From positions 1 through 25,594 of the forward strand of contig JBMNOV010000025.1 of NCBI GenBank assembly GCA_050943255.1: DNA of 25,594 bases, written 5' to 3'. The number at the start of each line of letters is the position of its first letter. The first letter of the stretch is position 1. Made by a program: the position numbers and the translations under genes. This document shows positions 1-7,744 of this stretch, in pieces. The notes beneath the pieces were generated by a model that worked only from the letters and a program-made list of their open reading frames with translations, did no database searches and had not been told where the DNA came from. The DNA comes from UBA4844 sp050943255. Lineage in GTDB: Bacteria; Bacillota; Syntrophomonadia; Syntrophomonadales; Syntrophomonadaceae.

Positions 1-116
1 GATAACTCAACTATGAAGTTGTATCAAAGCCAGATAGTGAGCAAAGTGGCTCACTTTTAAACTAGCATTAGTGGCTCAGTTTTTAATCAGCACAGTGGTT
101 CACTTTTTGGTTGACA
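1..116 (-). mobile_element. End of an IS21-like insertion sequence (continues beyond the left edge)
   Basis: Read on the minus strand, a TGTCAACC terminus starts at 116 and runs leftwards. It is followed by three spaced copies of a (G)TGAGCCACT-type motif; on the plus strand these start at 46 (GTGGCTCAC), 71 (GTGGCTCAG) and 95 (GTGGTTCAC), a period of 24-25 bases. A 5'-TG...CA-3' terminus plus several subterminal repeats is typical of IS21-family ends (established knowledge). No transposase gene lies inside the window, so the family is inferred from the end structure alone. The element interrupts minE. The target duplication cannot be seen because the other end is off the window. Confidence 0.65.
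46..103. repeat. Three terminal iterons of the insertion sequence
   Basis: GTGGCTCAC at 46-54, GTGGCTCAG at 71-79 and GTGGTTCAC at 95-103 are followed by T-rich runs. They repeat every 24-25 bases and probably bind the transposase. Confidence 0.7.
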
Positions 117-180
117 TTCGCACCTTACTAGATACGTTGTCCTTCATAAAAAATCTAGTTATAATATCTAGCAAAATCAT
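100..180 (-). pseudogene. minE: minE, 5' fragment truncated by an insertion sequence
   Basis: A strong AGGAGGGAGG ribosome binding site just after the minD stop leads into ATG at 180-178. The reading MILLDIITRFFMKDNVSSK is the hydrophobic, amphipathic N-terminus expected of MinE (pattern LD-x-x-x-RFF...SSK), and it sits in the canonical minC-minD-minE order. After about 21 native codons the frame enters the insertion sequence at 116-117 and stops at TGA 102-100, giving a 26-residue peptide. The anti-MinCD helix and the dimerisation domain of MinE are absent from the window. MinE normally drives MinCD oscillation, so this copy should be non-functional unless the element is excised. Identification rests on context plus a short match. 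Confidence 0.75.
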
Positions 181-192
181 ACCTCCCTCCTA

Positions 193-996
193 TTATCGAG
201 CCAGTTTTAACATCCGTCTGAACCGATCGACAAAGTTTACATTTTCCTCCCCAATAGTTTGTATGGGAACTTTTTCTCCCATAATTCGCCGGGCAATACG
301 GCGATAAGCTCCACCTGCACGCGAGGTAGTTTCCAATACAGCTGGCTCCCCACGATTAGTGGATACTACAATAGATTCATCCTCAGGAACAACCCCTAGT
401 AATTCAATAGAAAGAATATCCAATATGTCATCTATATCCATCATATCGCCTCGTCTTACCATTTTACTGCGTATTCGGTTTATGATAAGCTTGGCATTAT
501 TAATTCCGCTTGCTTCCAGCAGGCCAATAATACGATCAGCATCCCGTACGGATGAAATCTCCGGGGTTGCTACTACAACCGCATCATCAGCCCCAGCAAC
601 GGCATTCTTAAACCCCTGTTCTATACCAGCCGGGCAGTCTACCAGAATGAAATCAAATTCCTTACGCAGTTCATTTGTCAGATTCTTCATCTGATGAGGG
701 CTTACCGCTGTTTTGTCTTTAGTTTGAGCCGCAGGCAGCAAGTAAAGACCGTCAAATCTCTTATCCTTAATCAGGCCTTGTTTTAGCTTACAATTTCCGT
801 TAACAACATCAACTATATCGAAGACAATCCTATTTTCCAGTCCCATTACCACATCTAGATTCCTAAGCCCAATATCGGTATCAATCATAACTACCTTCTT
901 ATCCATCATAGCCAGTGCCGTACCCAAGTTGGCTGTGGTTGTAGTCTTACCCACTCCACCTTTTCCGGAAGTAATGACTATAACTCTACTTTTCAT
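193..996 (-). CDS. minD: Septum site-determining ATPase MinD
   Basis: Membrane-associated ParA/MRP-type ATPase that recruits MinC to the membrane and blocks Z-ring assembly away from midcell. The deviant Walker A motif GKGGVGKTT lies at about residues 11-19 and a DTD motif follows the first core strand. VDCPAG is the switch/Walker B region. The C-terminal stretch ending FVDRFRRMLKLAR is the amphipathic membrane-targeting helix. I chose ATG at 996, giving 267 residues, because AGGAGG lies 7 bases upstream. An in-frame ATG at 1014 would overlap the minC stop and lacks such a site. It is cotranscribed with minC; its normal partner minE is broken by an insertion sequence just downstream. Confidence 0.96.
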   Translation of the reverse strand: MKSRVIVITSGKGGVGKTTTTANLGTALAMMDKKVVMIDTDIGLRNLDVVMGLENRIVFDIVDVVNGNCKLKQGLIKDKRFDGLYLLPAAQTKDKTAVSPHQMKNLTNELRKEFDFILVDCPAGIEQGFKNAVAGADDAVVVATPEISSVRDADRIIGLLEASGINNAKLIINRIRSKMVRRGDMMDIDDILDILSIELLGVVPEDESIVVSTNRGEPAVLETTSRAGGAYRRIARRIMGEKVPIQTIGEENVNFVDRFRRMLKLAR

Positions 997-1010
997 CTCC
1001 AGTCCTCCTA

Positions 1011-1634
1011 TCATATTTTTAACTTCTCAATCACTACTTTACCAGCCCGAATGCGAGCCGTCTCAGGCATTGATACTACAATTGCCTCGCCGTCGGGTGG
1101 ACGGGTAATATGGTTAGCAATCCTAATCTGAGTTGGACACAAACGGTATGCGCTTATTACTGCAGTTTCATCACCAAATGCCCCCGCGTGTGCCATACCC
1201 TTCAAGCTCCCCATTACCATAATATTGCCCCCAGCGATAACCTCAGCACCCGGATTAATGTCACCCAGGATAACTATATTGCCTTCGCAGAAAATCTTCT
1301 GCCCAGACCTAAGATGCCTGCAAATAAGGGTGGTATCACTGTACTGGGGAATATCCGCAAAGGGATAGTCTTCGTTTTCCTGCTCTGCTAGAGGCTTGTC
1401 AGACCTTAGTTCCTTCAAGTGTAATCCATGATCTAACAAAATATCTTCGATTTCCCTGACCTGCTTACTGCTAAGATTCTTGTAACCAATTTCCAGAGAG
1501 ACCAGGGTTCCAAGCTCATAACCGTCTATTCTTTGCAGTTTTCTTTTTAGTTGGCGTTTAATTTCTGTAAAAGTATTAAACCCCCTCAGGTCTACCCGGA
1601 TTTGTTCACTTGCATTTTTAAGAGCTGCCGACAA
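1011..1634 (-). CDS. minC: Septum formation inhibitor MinC
   Basis: Inhibitor of FtsZ polymerisation, brought to the membrane by MinD. The 207 residues split into an N-terminal FtsZ-antagonising domain (about 1-100) and a glycine-rich C-terminal beta-helix domain (about 105-207). The beta-helix contains repeats such as GNIVILGDINPGAEVIAGG and GNIMVMGSLKGMAHAG, typical of the MinC C-domain that binds MinD and forms dimers. The start is TTG at 1634 with a GGGGGG stretch 6 bases upstream; the ATG inside that leader is out of frame. The gene ends just before minD. A candidate promoter and a terminator for the preceding cluster lie upstream, so minCD probably forms its own transcription unit. Confidence 0.95.
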   Translation of the reverse strand: MSAALKNASEQIRVDLRGFNTFTEIKRQLKRKLQRIDGYELGTLVSLEIGYKNLSSKQVREIEDILLDHGLHLKELRSDKPLAEQENEDYPFADIPQYSDTTLICRHLRSGQKIFCEGNIVILGDINPGAEVIAGGNIMVMGSLKGMAHAGAFGDETAVISAYRLCPTQIRIANHITRPPDGEAIVVSMPETARIRAGKVVIEKLKI

Positions 1635-1666
1635 TGCATACCCCCCAATCTTGAACGCTAATAAAG

Positions 1667-1695
1667 CGTATATTTTGCTTTTCGATTGATGTTAA
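1667..1695 (-). promoter_or_regulatory. Candidate sigma-A promoter for minCD
   Basis: On the minus strand TTAACA (1695-1690) and TATACG (1672-1667) are separated by 17 bases, about 33 bases upstream of the minC start and downstream of the terminator at 1711-1751. This is consensus matching by eye only. Confidence 0.4.
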
Positions 1696-1710
1696 TTTTT
1701 TCCTGCAGAG

Positions 1711-1751
1711 AATAAAAACAAATGAGGAGAGCTTTTGGCTAATCTCCTCAT
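1711..1751 (-). terminator. Rho-independent terminator after the VWA cluster
   Basis: Minus-strand ATGAGGAGA (1751-1743) pairs perfectly with TCTCCTCAT (1730-1722) around a 12-base loop, followed by TTGTTTTTATT (1721-1711). It would end leftward transcription from the 940-residue VWA gene before minC. Confidence 0.7.
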
Positions 1752-1829
1752 TTTCAGTCGTATTGCTACCACAAAATTATTTTACATTTCGTCATTGGCT
1801 TTCGACGGGAATAGACACGGAAGCATGGG

Positions 1830-1897
1830 GGGAAGCAGGGGGACGTTCTTTTTGCTTCCTTTTAGAAGGAAGCAAAAAGAACGTCCCCCTGCTTCCC
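1830..1897. repeat. Long perfect inverted repeat (32-bp arms, 4-base loop)
   Basis: Bases 1830-1861 are the exact reverse complement of 1866-1897, separated by TTAG. The arms carry a run of five G, then ACGTTC, T5 and GCTTCC. It lies 12 bases past the stop of the VWA gene. The extended perfect symmetry, without a T tract directly at the stem base, suggests a dispersed palindromic element (MITE or REP-like) rather than an ordinary terminator, although its transcript would fold very stably. Confidence 0.85.
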
Positions 1898-1908
1898 TGA
1901 AGACATTA

Positions 1909-4731
1909 TTACCGTTTACGTTTGTTCTTCAATAAGCGGGCGGTATCAAGATGAGATCCTTCTGTTTCATTTACTTTAGTACTGCTAGGAGAAATGGTCT
2001 CAGGTTTAATATTTTGGTTGGATGAAGCAAGCAATGACGAATTTTCACCACGACCATCATCCGCTTTAAGTGTTTTTCTTTGTTGCTTTACCGCTTGTTT
2101 GCGTTGCTGTAAGCGGCTTAAAGTAGGTGATTGGGTTTTGCTATCATCGTCACTCTTTCCCTTAAAGTGGGTTCGCACTTTATTTATACCAGCCCGTTGA
2201 AGATTAAGACGACGAGCAGCAATATCCAGAGGTAAGAGACAGACAGCTAAAATCAGAAGCCAAGGCCAAAGCTCCACGCTTCCTTTTAAAGGAGGTAAAT
2301 TGTCCGCAAAAGCCTCCCCAGGCTCTAAAATAATACTTCCCCCACCGGTAGCTGCCACCTGTTTTAAAAAAGACTCATCCTGATTGGTGTTATTATATTC
2401 GGGAGAATAAGATAAAGCCGCACCCCCGCTAACACTGCCTATAACATCGTCTCCTTTTTTCTGCACCACATTGATTAGATAAACTCCGGGCTCCTGAACC
2501 TTAAAATTACCGGCATAAATTCCCGGGGCAACGGGCTGTAAATCAAGCTGCTGGCTTTTAAGGTCAGGGGTTATTATGCGTGCCTGATTTATCACTGCTG
2601 CAGCTGTTAAATAATCAGATTCTACTTTGACATAACCTTTACCACCTTCAATATAGGCTTCCATCTGCAGGCTGCCATCTTGGGTGCGGGGGAGAACCCA
2701 GGAAATTATATTACCCCAGAAACGGTTATAAGCTTCCCACCCGACCCAATTCGCTGCCCAGCGGTTACCGGCATCACTGGTAAAAGCTACGGAACGTCCC
2801 AGCCCATACTGCCAGCCTGCCAAAACAGGATCACCACGATGGCTGGCTAGTACCATTTGCGCTGAATCCTTAATGCTGCTGGCTACATAACCATGTAATT
2901 GGGGTACAGCGTTTATCCCCTGTAATAACTCACTACCGGCCGCTTTAACCGGAGTGAACGGTGCTTCCACAAGGTAACTGCGCAAAGCGGTAATAGTTTC
3001 CTTAGTAAATATACGGGGAATATTATCAGCCTGATTAGTAAAATAGTAGCGGCCTTGTCCCCATGCAGCCAGAATCTCCAAAAGTCCGGTATCAGCTCCA
3101 TCACCAACTGCTACTGTAGACAGGGTGATCCCTGCTTTCTCCATCCTGCGCGTAAGATAATAATAATCTCCGCTAGTAGCCGATTGACCATCAGTAAGCA
3201 GAATAATATGTTTATATTTGGTATCTACGTCCTTTAAAGCTTCATAAGCTAGAGCCAGGGCTGGATAAATACTGGTCCCACCGTCAGCCCGCAGGGTAGC
3301 GATATCATCCTGAATCGCAGCCAAATCGTCCACCTTGCGCATCTTAACCACCCATTTAGCAATACTATCAAAAGCTAAGACTCCTATTTGATCCGTTGGA
3401 CCTAAAACCTCGGTAGCCTGTATGGCTGCCTCCCGGGCTAAATCAATCTTGGCATAGCCCCCGGCCTCCCCAGACATACTACCTGACTTGTCTATTACCA
3501 GCACTAATCCCAGACTAGGAATTTCTTTTTGCCCTCGCAGATCCATATTAACCGGCAAAGCCTTTTCTACTGGTGTTTTAAAATAACCTCCCGGCCCAAA
3601 ACTCTGGTCGCCGCCCACCATTATAAGTCCCATCCCCATATTCTGTACGGCCAGGTTTATAGCCTCCATGTGGGAAGTGGTGAATGATTGGGCAGGGGCA
3701 TTACATAATACTACCGCCGCGTAACGTTGCAGTTCATCAATACTGCCAGGGAACTGGTAAGGTGAAATCACCCGATTATTAATATGCAAAGAATTAAGAG
3801 CCGCAGCAATAGAAGAAGCTTCCCCCGGTAATCCTTCTACCACTAGAATGGTGGGGGAACCTGCAACCATGGTAAAAGCATGCGCAACATTATTATCTGC
3901 TATGCTATCCTGGTTAAATTCGGCCAAAGCTTCAAAAGTATGAAAGCCGCTTTCCTCAATTATGGCCGAACAGCTAAAGGAATTGGCGCCGGGATTAACC
4001 TGACTATTCAATTCTCCAATAACTATCCCATCCTGGAATATACGCAAAAGCATAGGTGTAGTAACATTACTATTAATATTTACGGTTACATTAAACCTCT
4101 CCCCCGGGTAAAGGCGTTCGGGCAAACCCATAGACTTAACCCAAGCCTCAGGTTCATCCTCTCGATAAAAAGGCAACACATCTACTCTAACCCCTTTACG
4201 GGCCAGAAATTCAGTTTCTTTTACTAGATCACCACTATTTTCTAAACCGTCGGAAATTAATACCACCCGTCTAAGTGAATCCCCGGGCATAAGTGCATCA
4301 CCCAGTTTTAGGCCTTCCCCGGGATTGGAATAATTCCTATCCACTACGCTTTCCAGGTGATTAAATTCTAAGTCGGTTGCCAGCGGCTGATCAACCCGGG
4401 CTTCCTGGCCAAACAAAACTACTGCTGCTTTATCATCTGGTTTCTTGCTTAGTAATGCCTGGTTAATAAACTCTTCCGCCTGCTCCCGGGCCTTTTCAAA
4501 ACTTGCCGAACCATCAACTACAAAAACTACACTTTGATTAACCAGAGGAAATCGGAATATAAGACCTGCCAGGGCTAAAAGCAAACTAAGTAATAGGCTT
4601 ACCCTTAAGCTTATAATCAAATTACGCCTTAAGCGCGGAAGATGTTGGCTCTTCTTATACCACAGGTAAACGGGATAAAGCAAAAGCGGTAAAAAAAGCA
4701 ACAAGAGGGGATGCTGGAAACTAATAGCCAC
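1909..4731 (-). CDS. Membrane protein with two VWA domains and a GATase-like domain
   Basis: Large membrane-anchored protein (940 residues) of the von Willebrand factor A type; function unknown. Two hydrophobic helices lie at about 8-25 and 36-60. The first VWA domain has the metal-ion site D73-G-S75-A-S77. A beta-sandwich-like region spans about 200-285, and a class-I glutamine-amidotransferase-like region about 290-395 (ILVVEG, then LIMVGGDQSFGPGG) with no obvious catalytic triad. The second VWA has D414-K-S416-G-S418. Another membrane helix lies at about 822-838, followed by a ~99-residue charged, Lys/Gln-rich, probably cytoplasmic tail. The GTG start at 4731 has GGAGGTG upstream and overlaps the preceding gene by 11 bases, indicating translational coupling. 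This is the last gene of the cluster before a terminator. Confidence 0.88.
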   Translation of the reverse strand: MAISFQHPLLLLFLPLLLYPVYLWYKKSQHLPRLRRNLIISLRVSLLLSLLLALAGLIFRFPLVNQSVVFVVDGSASFEKAREQAEEFINQALLSKKPDDKAAVVLFGQEARVDQPLATDLEFNHLESVVDRNYSNPGEGLKLGDALMPGDSLRRVVLISDGLENSGDLVKETEFLARKGVRVDVLPFYREDEPEAWVKSMGLPERLYPGERFNVTVNINSNVTTPMLLRIFQDGIVIGELNSQVNPGANSFSCSAIIEESGFHTFEALAEFNQDSIADNNVAHAFTMVAGSPTILVVEGLPGEASSIAAALNSLHINNRVISPYQFPGSIDELQRYAAVVLCNAPAQSFTTSHMEAINLAVQNMGMGLIMVGGDQSFGPGGYFKTPVEKALPVNMDLRGQKEIPSLGLVLVIDKSGSMSGEAGGYAKIDLAREAAIQATEVLGPTDQIGVLAFDSIAKWVVKMRKVDDLAAIQDDIATLRADGGTSIYPALALAYEALKDVDTKYKHIILLTDGQSATSGDYYYLTRRMEKAGITLSTVAVGDGADTGLLEILAAWGQGRYYFTNQADNIPRIFTKETITALRSYLVEAPFTPVKAAGSELLQGINAVPQLHGYVASSIKDSAQMVLASHRGDPVLAGWQYGLGRSVAFTSDAGNRWAANWVGWEAYNRFWGNIISWVLPRTQDGSLQMEAYIEGGKGYVKVESDYLTAAAVINQARIITPDLKSQQLDLQPVAPGIYAGNFKVQEPGVYLINVVQKKGDDVIGSVSGGAALSYSPEYNNTNQDESFLKQVAATGGGSIILEPGEAFADNLPPLKGSVELWPWLLILAVCLLPLDIAARRLNLQRAGINKVRTHFKGKSDDDSKTQSPTLSRLQQRKQAVKQQRKTLKADDGRGENSSLLASSNQNIKPETISPSSTKVNETEGSHLDTARLLKNKRKR

Positions 4732-6538
4732 GGCGATACACCTCCCATTCCAGAAGGAGTACTCCTAAAATAATGATTACTAGATAAGGCCATAATTCAC
4801 GGTTAGTCCAATTCCTCTCCTGCTGTTTTTGAGCCTCAATCCCGGCAATACTTTGCGGGCTAATGGCAGACTCTATTAAATTACTATAATTCTTAACTAC
4901 TGGTACGGTTAGATGTCTATTATTAAACACCTGGGTAAACCGGTAAGGTCCCGGCTTTTTGATAGTGTAAGTTGAGGGGAATGGCGGCAGGAATCTTTCC
5001 TGACTGCCATCCGGATGTTCTAAGATAAGCTCTGTAGTTTCCGGTAAAGGAGTAAATCTATATTCATTGCCATTTATAACAGTAGAATAATCCTGCCTTT
5101 CAGGAAGCAGCCAATTCACCAGATTATTGATTAATATAGGAAAACCGGCCTGTAAGGGAATGTTACTTTCATGTAAATCAAATCCAAACACCGCCATCCG
5201 CTGGCCTGAATCTTCTCCAACCCCTAGCAAAGATTGGTTTTCATAATCAAGCAGGCTTTTAAAATTACCCGTAATTGATAAACTACGGGCAGCAGCTATT
5301 TGCCAGCCATTTACATCCACATAGCGTAAAAGGCTCTCCTCCTGCTGAATATTAATGGAAGATATGTCTTTTAGGGAACCGTTAACTTTAATAGTAGCAT
5401 TACCGGGGGGAGGGTTAAGTACCATAATAGGCGTATGGGGAAGCTCGGGCGGTAACCAGCCATCGAAGATATAAAAGCTGTAATCTTCATTAGAAGACAG
5501 GTAATGAGAAGGTTTAGTTTTATATAGTTCCAGAGCACTGCAAAGGGCTAAGGCTTTTTCCAGAAAGATATTACTTTCGGTCACCAGTAAAGCGCGGTTA
5601 GGTTCTGGAATCTGCGCAACTGCCCAAGCCTGATTATCCTGCGGATATGCATCTTTTCTTAAGAGGCGGGCTTCAATGATATCTACAGCAACCGGCAGCT
5701 CTTCCCAAATTATATCTTGTATCTCACCAGGTTTTAGCTCTATCTTCTTTACATCTAAGAGCACATCACCAGCCCTTAACTCTATTTCACTTGCTATATC
5801 CTTTGAACTGAAGTTTTGTACCCGGGCCAGGGTAATAATTTGCTTATTTTGCTGACGTGTAGCCAAAGTAGTAATGCCTACATTATCCTCGCTGTTGCCG
5901 ATTAACTCTACTTTAATGGGACAGGATAGTTTTATTTCCTCTGCAAACGGCAATACTCCACCATCAGTTAAGATGAGCAAAGAAATATTTTTATCGTTTT
6001 TCAACATGGCAGTAACAATAGATAAGGTTTGCTCTAAATTGGCACTCCCCGAGGAAAGGTCTATTCCTTCTAAAACCTGTTGCAGCGCCGCACCATCATG
6101 GCTGGCTGATACCAATACTTCCGGCTTTTCCGCCATAGTAATAAGGGTCATACGATCATCCGGGCCCAGCTCAGCAGCTATTTTACCTGCCTGGCGCCGG
6201 GCTTCAGCAAAGCGTGAGGGGGAAACATCAGTTGCGGCCATACTGGCTGAACAATCTAGCACTACCACCAAATGGCGGGCACTGTTTTCAACTACAGGCA
6301 GATAAGGACGAGCGATCGCTACCACCAGCAGAGCTGCCGCCAGTAGCTGCAAAAATAGCAGCAGATTCTTCTTCAGGCGCTGCCAGGGATTACTAGCTTC
6401 AATATCCTTTAGTACCTGCTCCCAAAGAAAGGTGCTGGATATCACCATCTCCTCCCGCCGCGGTTTCAGGAGATAGAGTAGTATTATAATTGGTATTATC
6501 AGGGCAAACCCTAACCCAGCCAGATTAAAAAACTGCAA
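4721..6538 (-). CDS. BatA-type membrane protein with VWA domain
   Basis: Protein of 605 residues with the BatA N-terminal arrangement. There is a membrane helix at about 8-24, the motif LLYLLKPRREE, a loop with S-S-T-F-L-W, and a second helix at about 58-78. A VWA domain follows with an intact metal site D95-C-S97-A-S99 and LTDGG further on. A beta-rich extracytoplasmic part spans about 260-560, and a C-terminal membrane helix (WPYLVIIILGVLLLEW) lies near 580-597. Such proteins are thought to present metal-dependent protein-binding VWA domains next to MoxR ATPases. The TTG start at 6538 is supported by GAGGAG 8 bases upstream. It lies 18 bases after the DUF58 gene and overlaps the next VWA gene. 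Confidence 0.88.
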   Translation of the reverse strand: MQFFNLAGLGFALIIPIIILLYLLKPRREEMVISSTFLWEQVLKDIEASNPWQRLKKNLLLFLQLLAAALLVVAIARPYLPVVENSARHLVVVLDCSASMAATDVSPSRFAEARRQAGKIAAELGPDDRMTLITMAEKPEVLVSASHDGAALQQVLEGIDLSSGSANLEQTLSIVTAMLKNDKNISLLILTDGGVLPFAEEIKLSCPIKVELIGNSEDNVGITTLATRQQNKQIITLARVQNFSSKDIASEIELRAGDVLLDVKKIELKPGEIQDIIWEELPVAVDIIEARLLRKDAYPQDNQAWAVAQIPEPNRALLVTESNIFLEKALALCSALELYKTKPSHYLSSNEDYSFYIFDGWLPPELPHTPIMVLNPPPGNATIKVNGSLKDISSINIQQEESLLRYVDVNGWQIAAARSLSITGNFKSLLDYENQSLLGVGEDSGQRMAVFGFDLHESNIPLQAGFPILINNLVNWLLPERQDYSTVINGNEYRFTPLPETTELILEHPDGSQERFLPPFPSTYTIKKPGPYRFTQVFNNRHLTVPVVKNYSNLIESAISPQSIAGIEAQKQQERNWTNRELWPYLVIIILGVLLLEWEVYRRGY

Positions 6539-6556
6539 AATATCTTCTCCTCAAGT

Positions 6557-7441
6557 TCATCTTTTCCCCAATATCCCTACAGCAGGTAGGCTGCGCAAGA
6601 TAATTTCCTCCAGGGGCTGGGCTGAACTAATTTGCCCAAATTCCATGTTGTGTTTATGGCAAAAGTCGCGTATCTCGGCAGTAAATTGTTGCATCTTTTG
6701 CTGATAAGCTTTTAATACCAGCGGAGTTAAAGTTACTTCCCGTGCCTCTCCCGTCTCACAATCAACCAGCCGAAAATCCCCATTTAGTCCCGGGTTTAAT
6801 TCTTCTGGTGCCAGTATTTGCAGGACTATTACATCTTGTTTTAAATACTGCAGGTACTTTAGCCCTTCCGCATACCCATTGGGACTCATAAAATCCGAAA
6901 CCACCACCGCCATACCTGCTCCTTTGGCAAAGCGTCCAAATTCCTTTAAAGACTGGTTTAAATCGGTTGTACCGCCCCCAGCTAAACCAGCTACAAAATC
7001 CCATACCCTTTGAAGAGAGCCTCTTCCCCTGACCGGAGGTAAAAATACACCTAAATGATCCGCACAAGAAGCTATCGCTACTCGGTCAAAACTGTTAAGA
7101 GCCAGATAAGCTAAAGCTGCGGCTATTCTTCGGGCAACTATAGCCTTAGAAGGCTCACCCCAATCCATGGATTGGCTTAAATCCAGGAAGATGTTAACCA
7201 AAAGATCTTGTTCCTCCATAAATAGCTTCAGAAACAAGCGTTCACTACGGGCATAGGCATTCCAGTCAATATGGCGGAAATCATCACCACTGGCATAGCT
7301 GCGAAAATCAGCAAATTCCACCGAACTTCCCTTATTCGGCGAACGCCGCTCTCCGCTATATCTTCCCGCTATAATTTTTCTCCCCTGCAAGGCCAACCTC
7401 TCCAGACTAGCCAAAAACTGTTGATCAAAAATATTGTTCAT
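6557..7441 (-). CDS. DUF58 domain protein, MoxR partner
   Basis: The 294-residue protein carries the DUF58 signature at about residues 40-75: VEFADFRSYASGDDFRHIDW, followed by N-A-Y-A-R. A VWA-like fold follows, beginning near IFLDLSQSMDWG, whose DLSQS matches the D-x-S-x-S metal site. DUF58 proteins are habitually encoded beside MoxR ATPases and VWA membrane proteins; their precise biochemical role is unknown. No membrane segment is seen, so it is probably cytosolic. The ATG start at 7441 has only a weak site (AGCAGGT). A 300-base spacer with repeats separates it from the upstream moxR gene, so it may be transcribed by readthrough or from an unseen promoter. Confidence 0.92.
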   Translation of the reverse strand: MNNIFDQQFLASLERLALQGRKIIAGRYSGERRSPNKGSSVEFADFRSYASGDDFRHIDWNAYARSERLFLKLFMEEQDLLVNIFLDLSQSMDWGEPSKAIVARRIAAALAYLALNSFDRVAIASCADHLGVFLPPVRGRGSLQRVWDFVAGLAGGGTTDLNQSLKEFGRFAKGAGMAVVVSDFMSPNGYAEGLKYLQYLKQDVIVLQILAPEELNPGLNGDFRLVDCETGEAREVTLTPLVLKAYQQKMQQFTAEIRDFCHKHNMEFGQISSAQPLEEIILRSLPAVGILGKR

Positions 7442-7741
7442 ATATGTACCTGCTATTCATTGATCAGACACTAAATACACTGATTATTTATGATTAACAC
7501 TGATTTTGTTTTTAAGTATAATTCAGTAATCTACCGCGAAAACTCCTAATTGTATGAAAATGAGTGAATGATTAATTATGCATTAAGATGAATAATTCGA
7601 CGCGGAAACCGCGAAATATTATGAACACGCGGCATTTTTTAATTATATAAAAAGCTGTGTTACTCTGTGTATCCAAAGGACCAGCAACCTTAATTGTGAG
7701 CAAGGCGAACATCAGTGGTGCCTTAGGTACGTTATCTGTAT
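7442..7741. other. Repeat-bearing intergenic region between moxR-like gene and DUF58 gene
   Basis: This 300-base spacer contains no supportable gene. The part nearest DUF58 (7442-7656) is AT-rich and includes the small palindrome CGCGGAAACCGCG near 7600. The part next to the moxR 3' end (7657-7741) consists of the modular repeat annotated separately. I see no convincing terminator here. Confidence 0.7.
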
Positions 7742-7744
7742 CTA
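7657..7744. repeat. Modular intergenic repeat, copy 1 (modules D, C and tail)
   Basis: Module D is GTGTTACTCTGTGTATCCAA continuing through 7685, related to 8858-8886 and to the reverse complement of 10647-10673. Module C (7684-7729: GCAACCTTAATTGTGAGC ... CCTTAGGTA) matches 16692-16783 apart from an extra block there. The tail, GTTATCTGTATCTA, runs into the stop codon of the MoxR gene (7742-7744). Confidence 0.8.

Noticed and set aside
46..103. Regularly spaced repeats as a possible CRISPR array
   Set aside because: Only three 9-base imperfect motifs with a 24-25 base period, next to an IS terminus; no typical repeat length or spacers.
5874..6305. Long plus-strand frame opposite the BatA gene
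   Set aside because: Lies entirely within a well-supported minus-strand gene, has no recognisable domain and no good ribosome binding site; a shadow frame.
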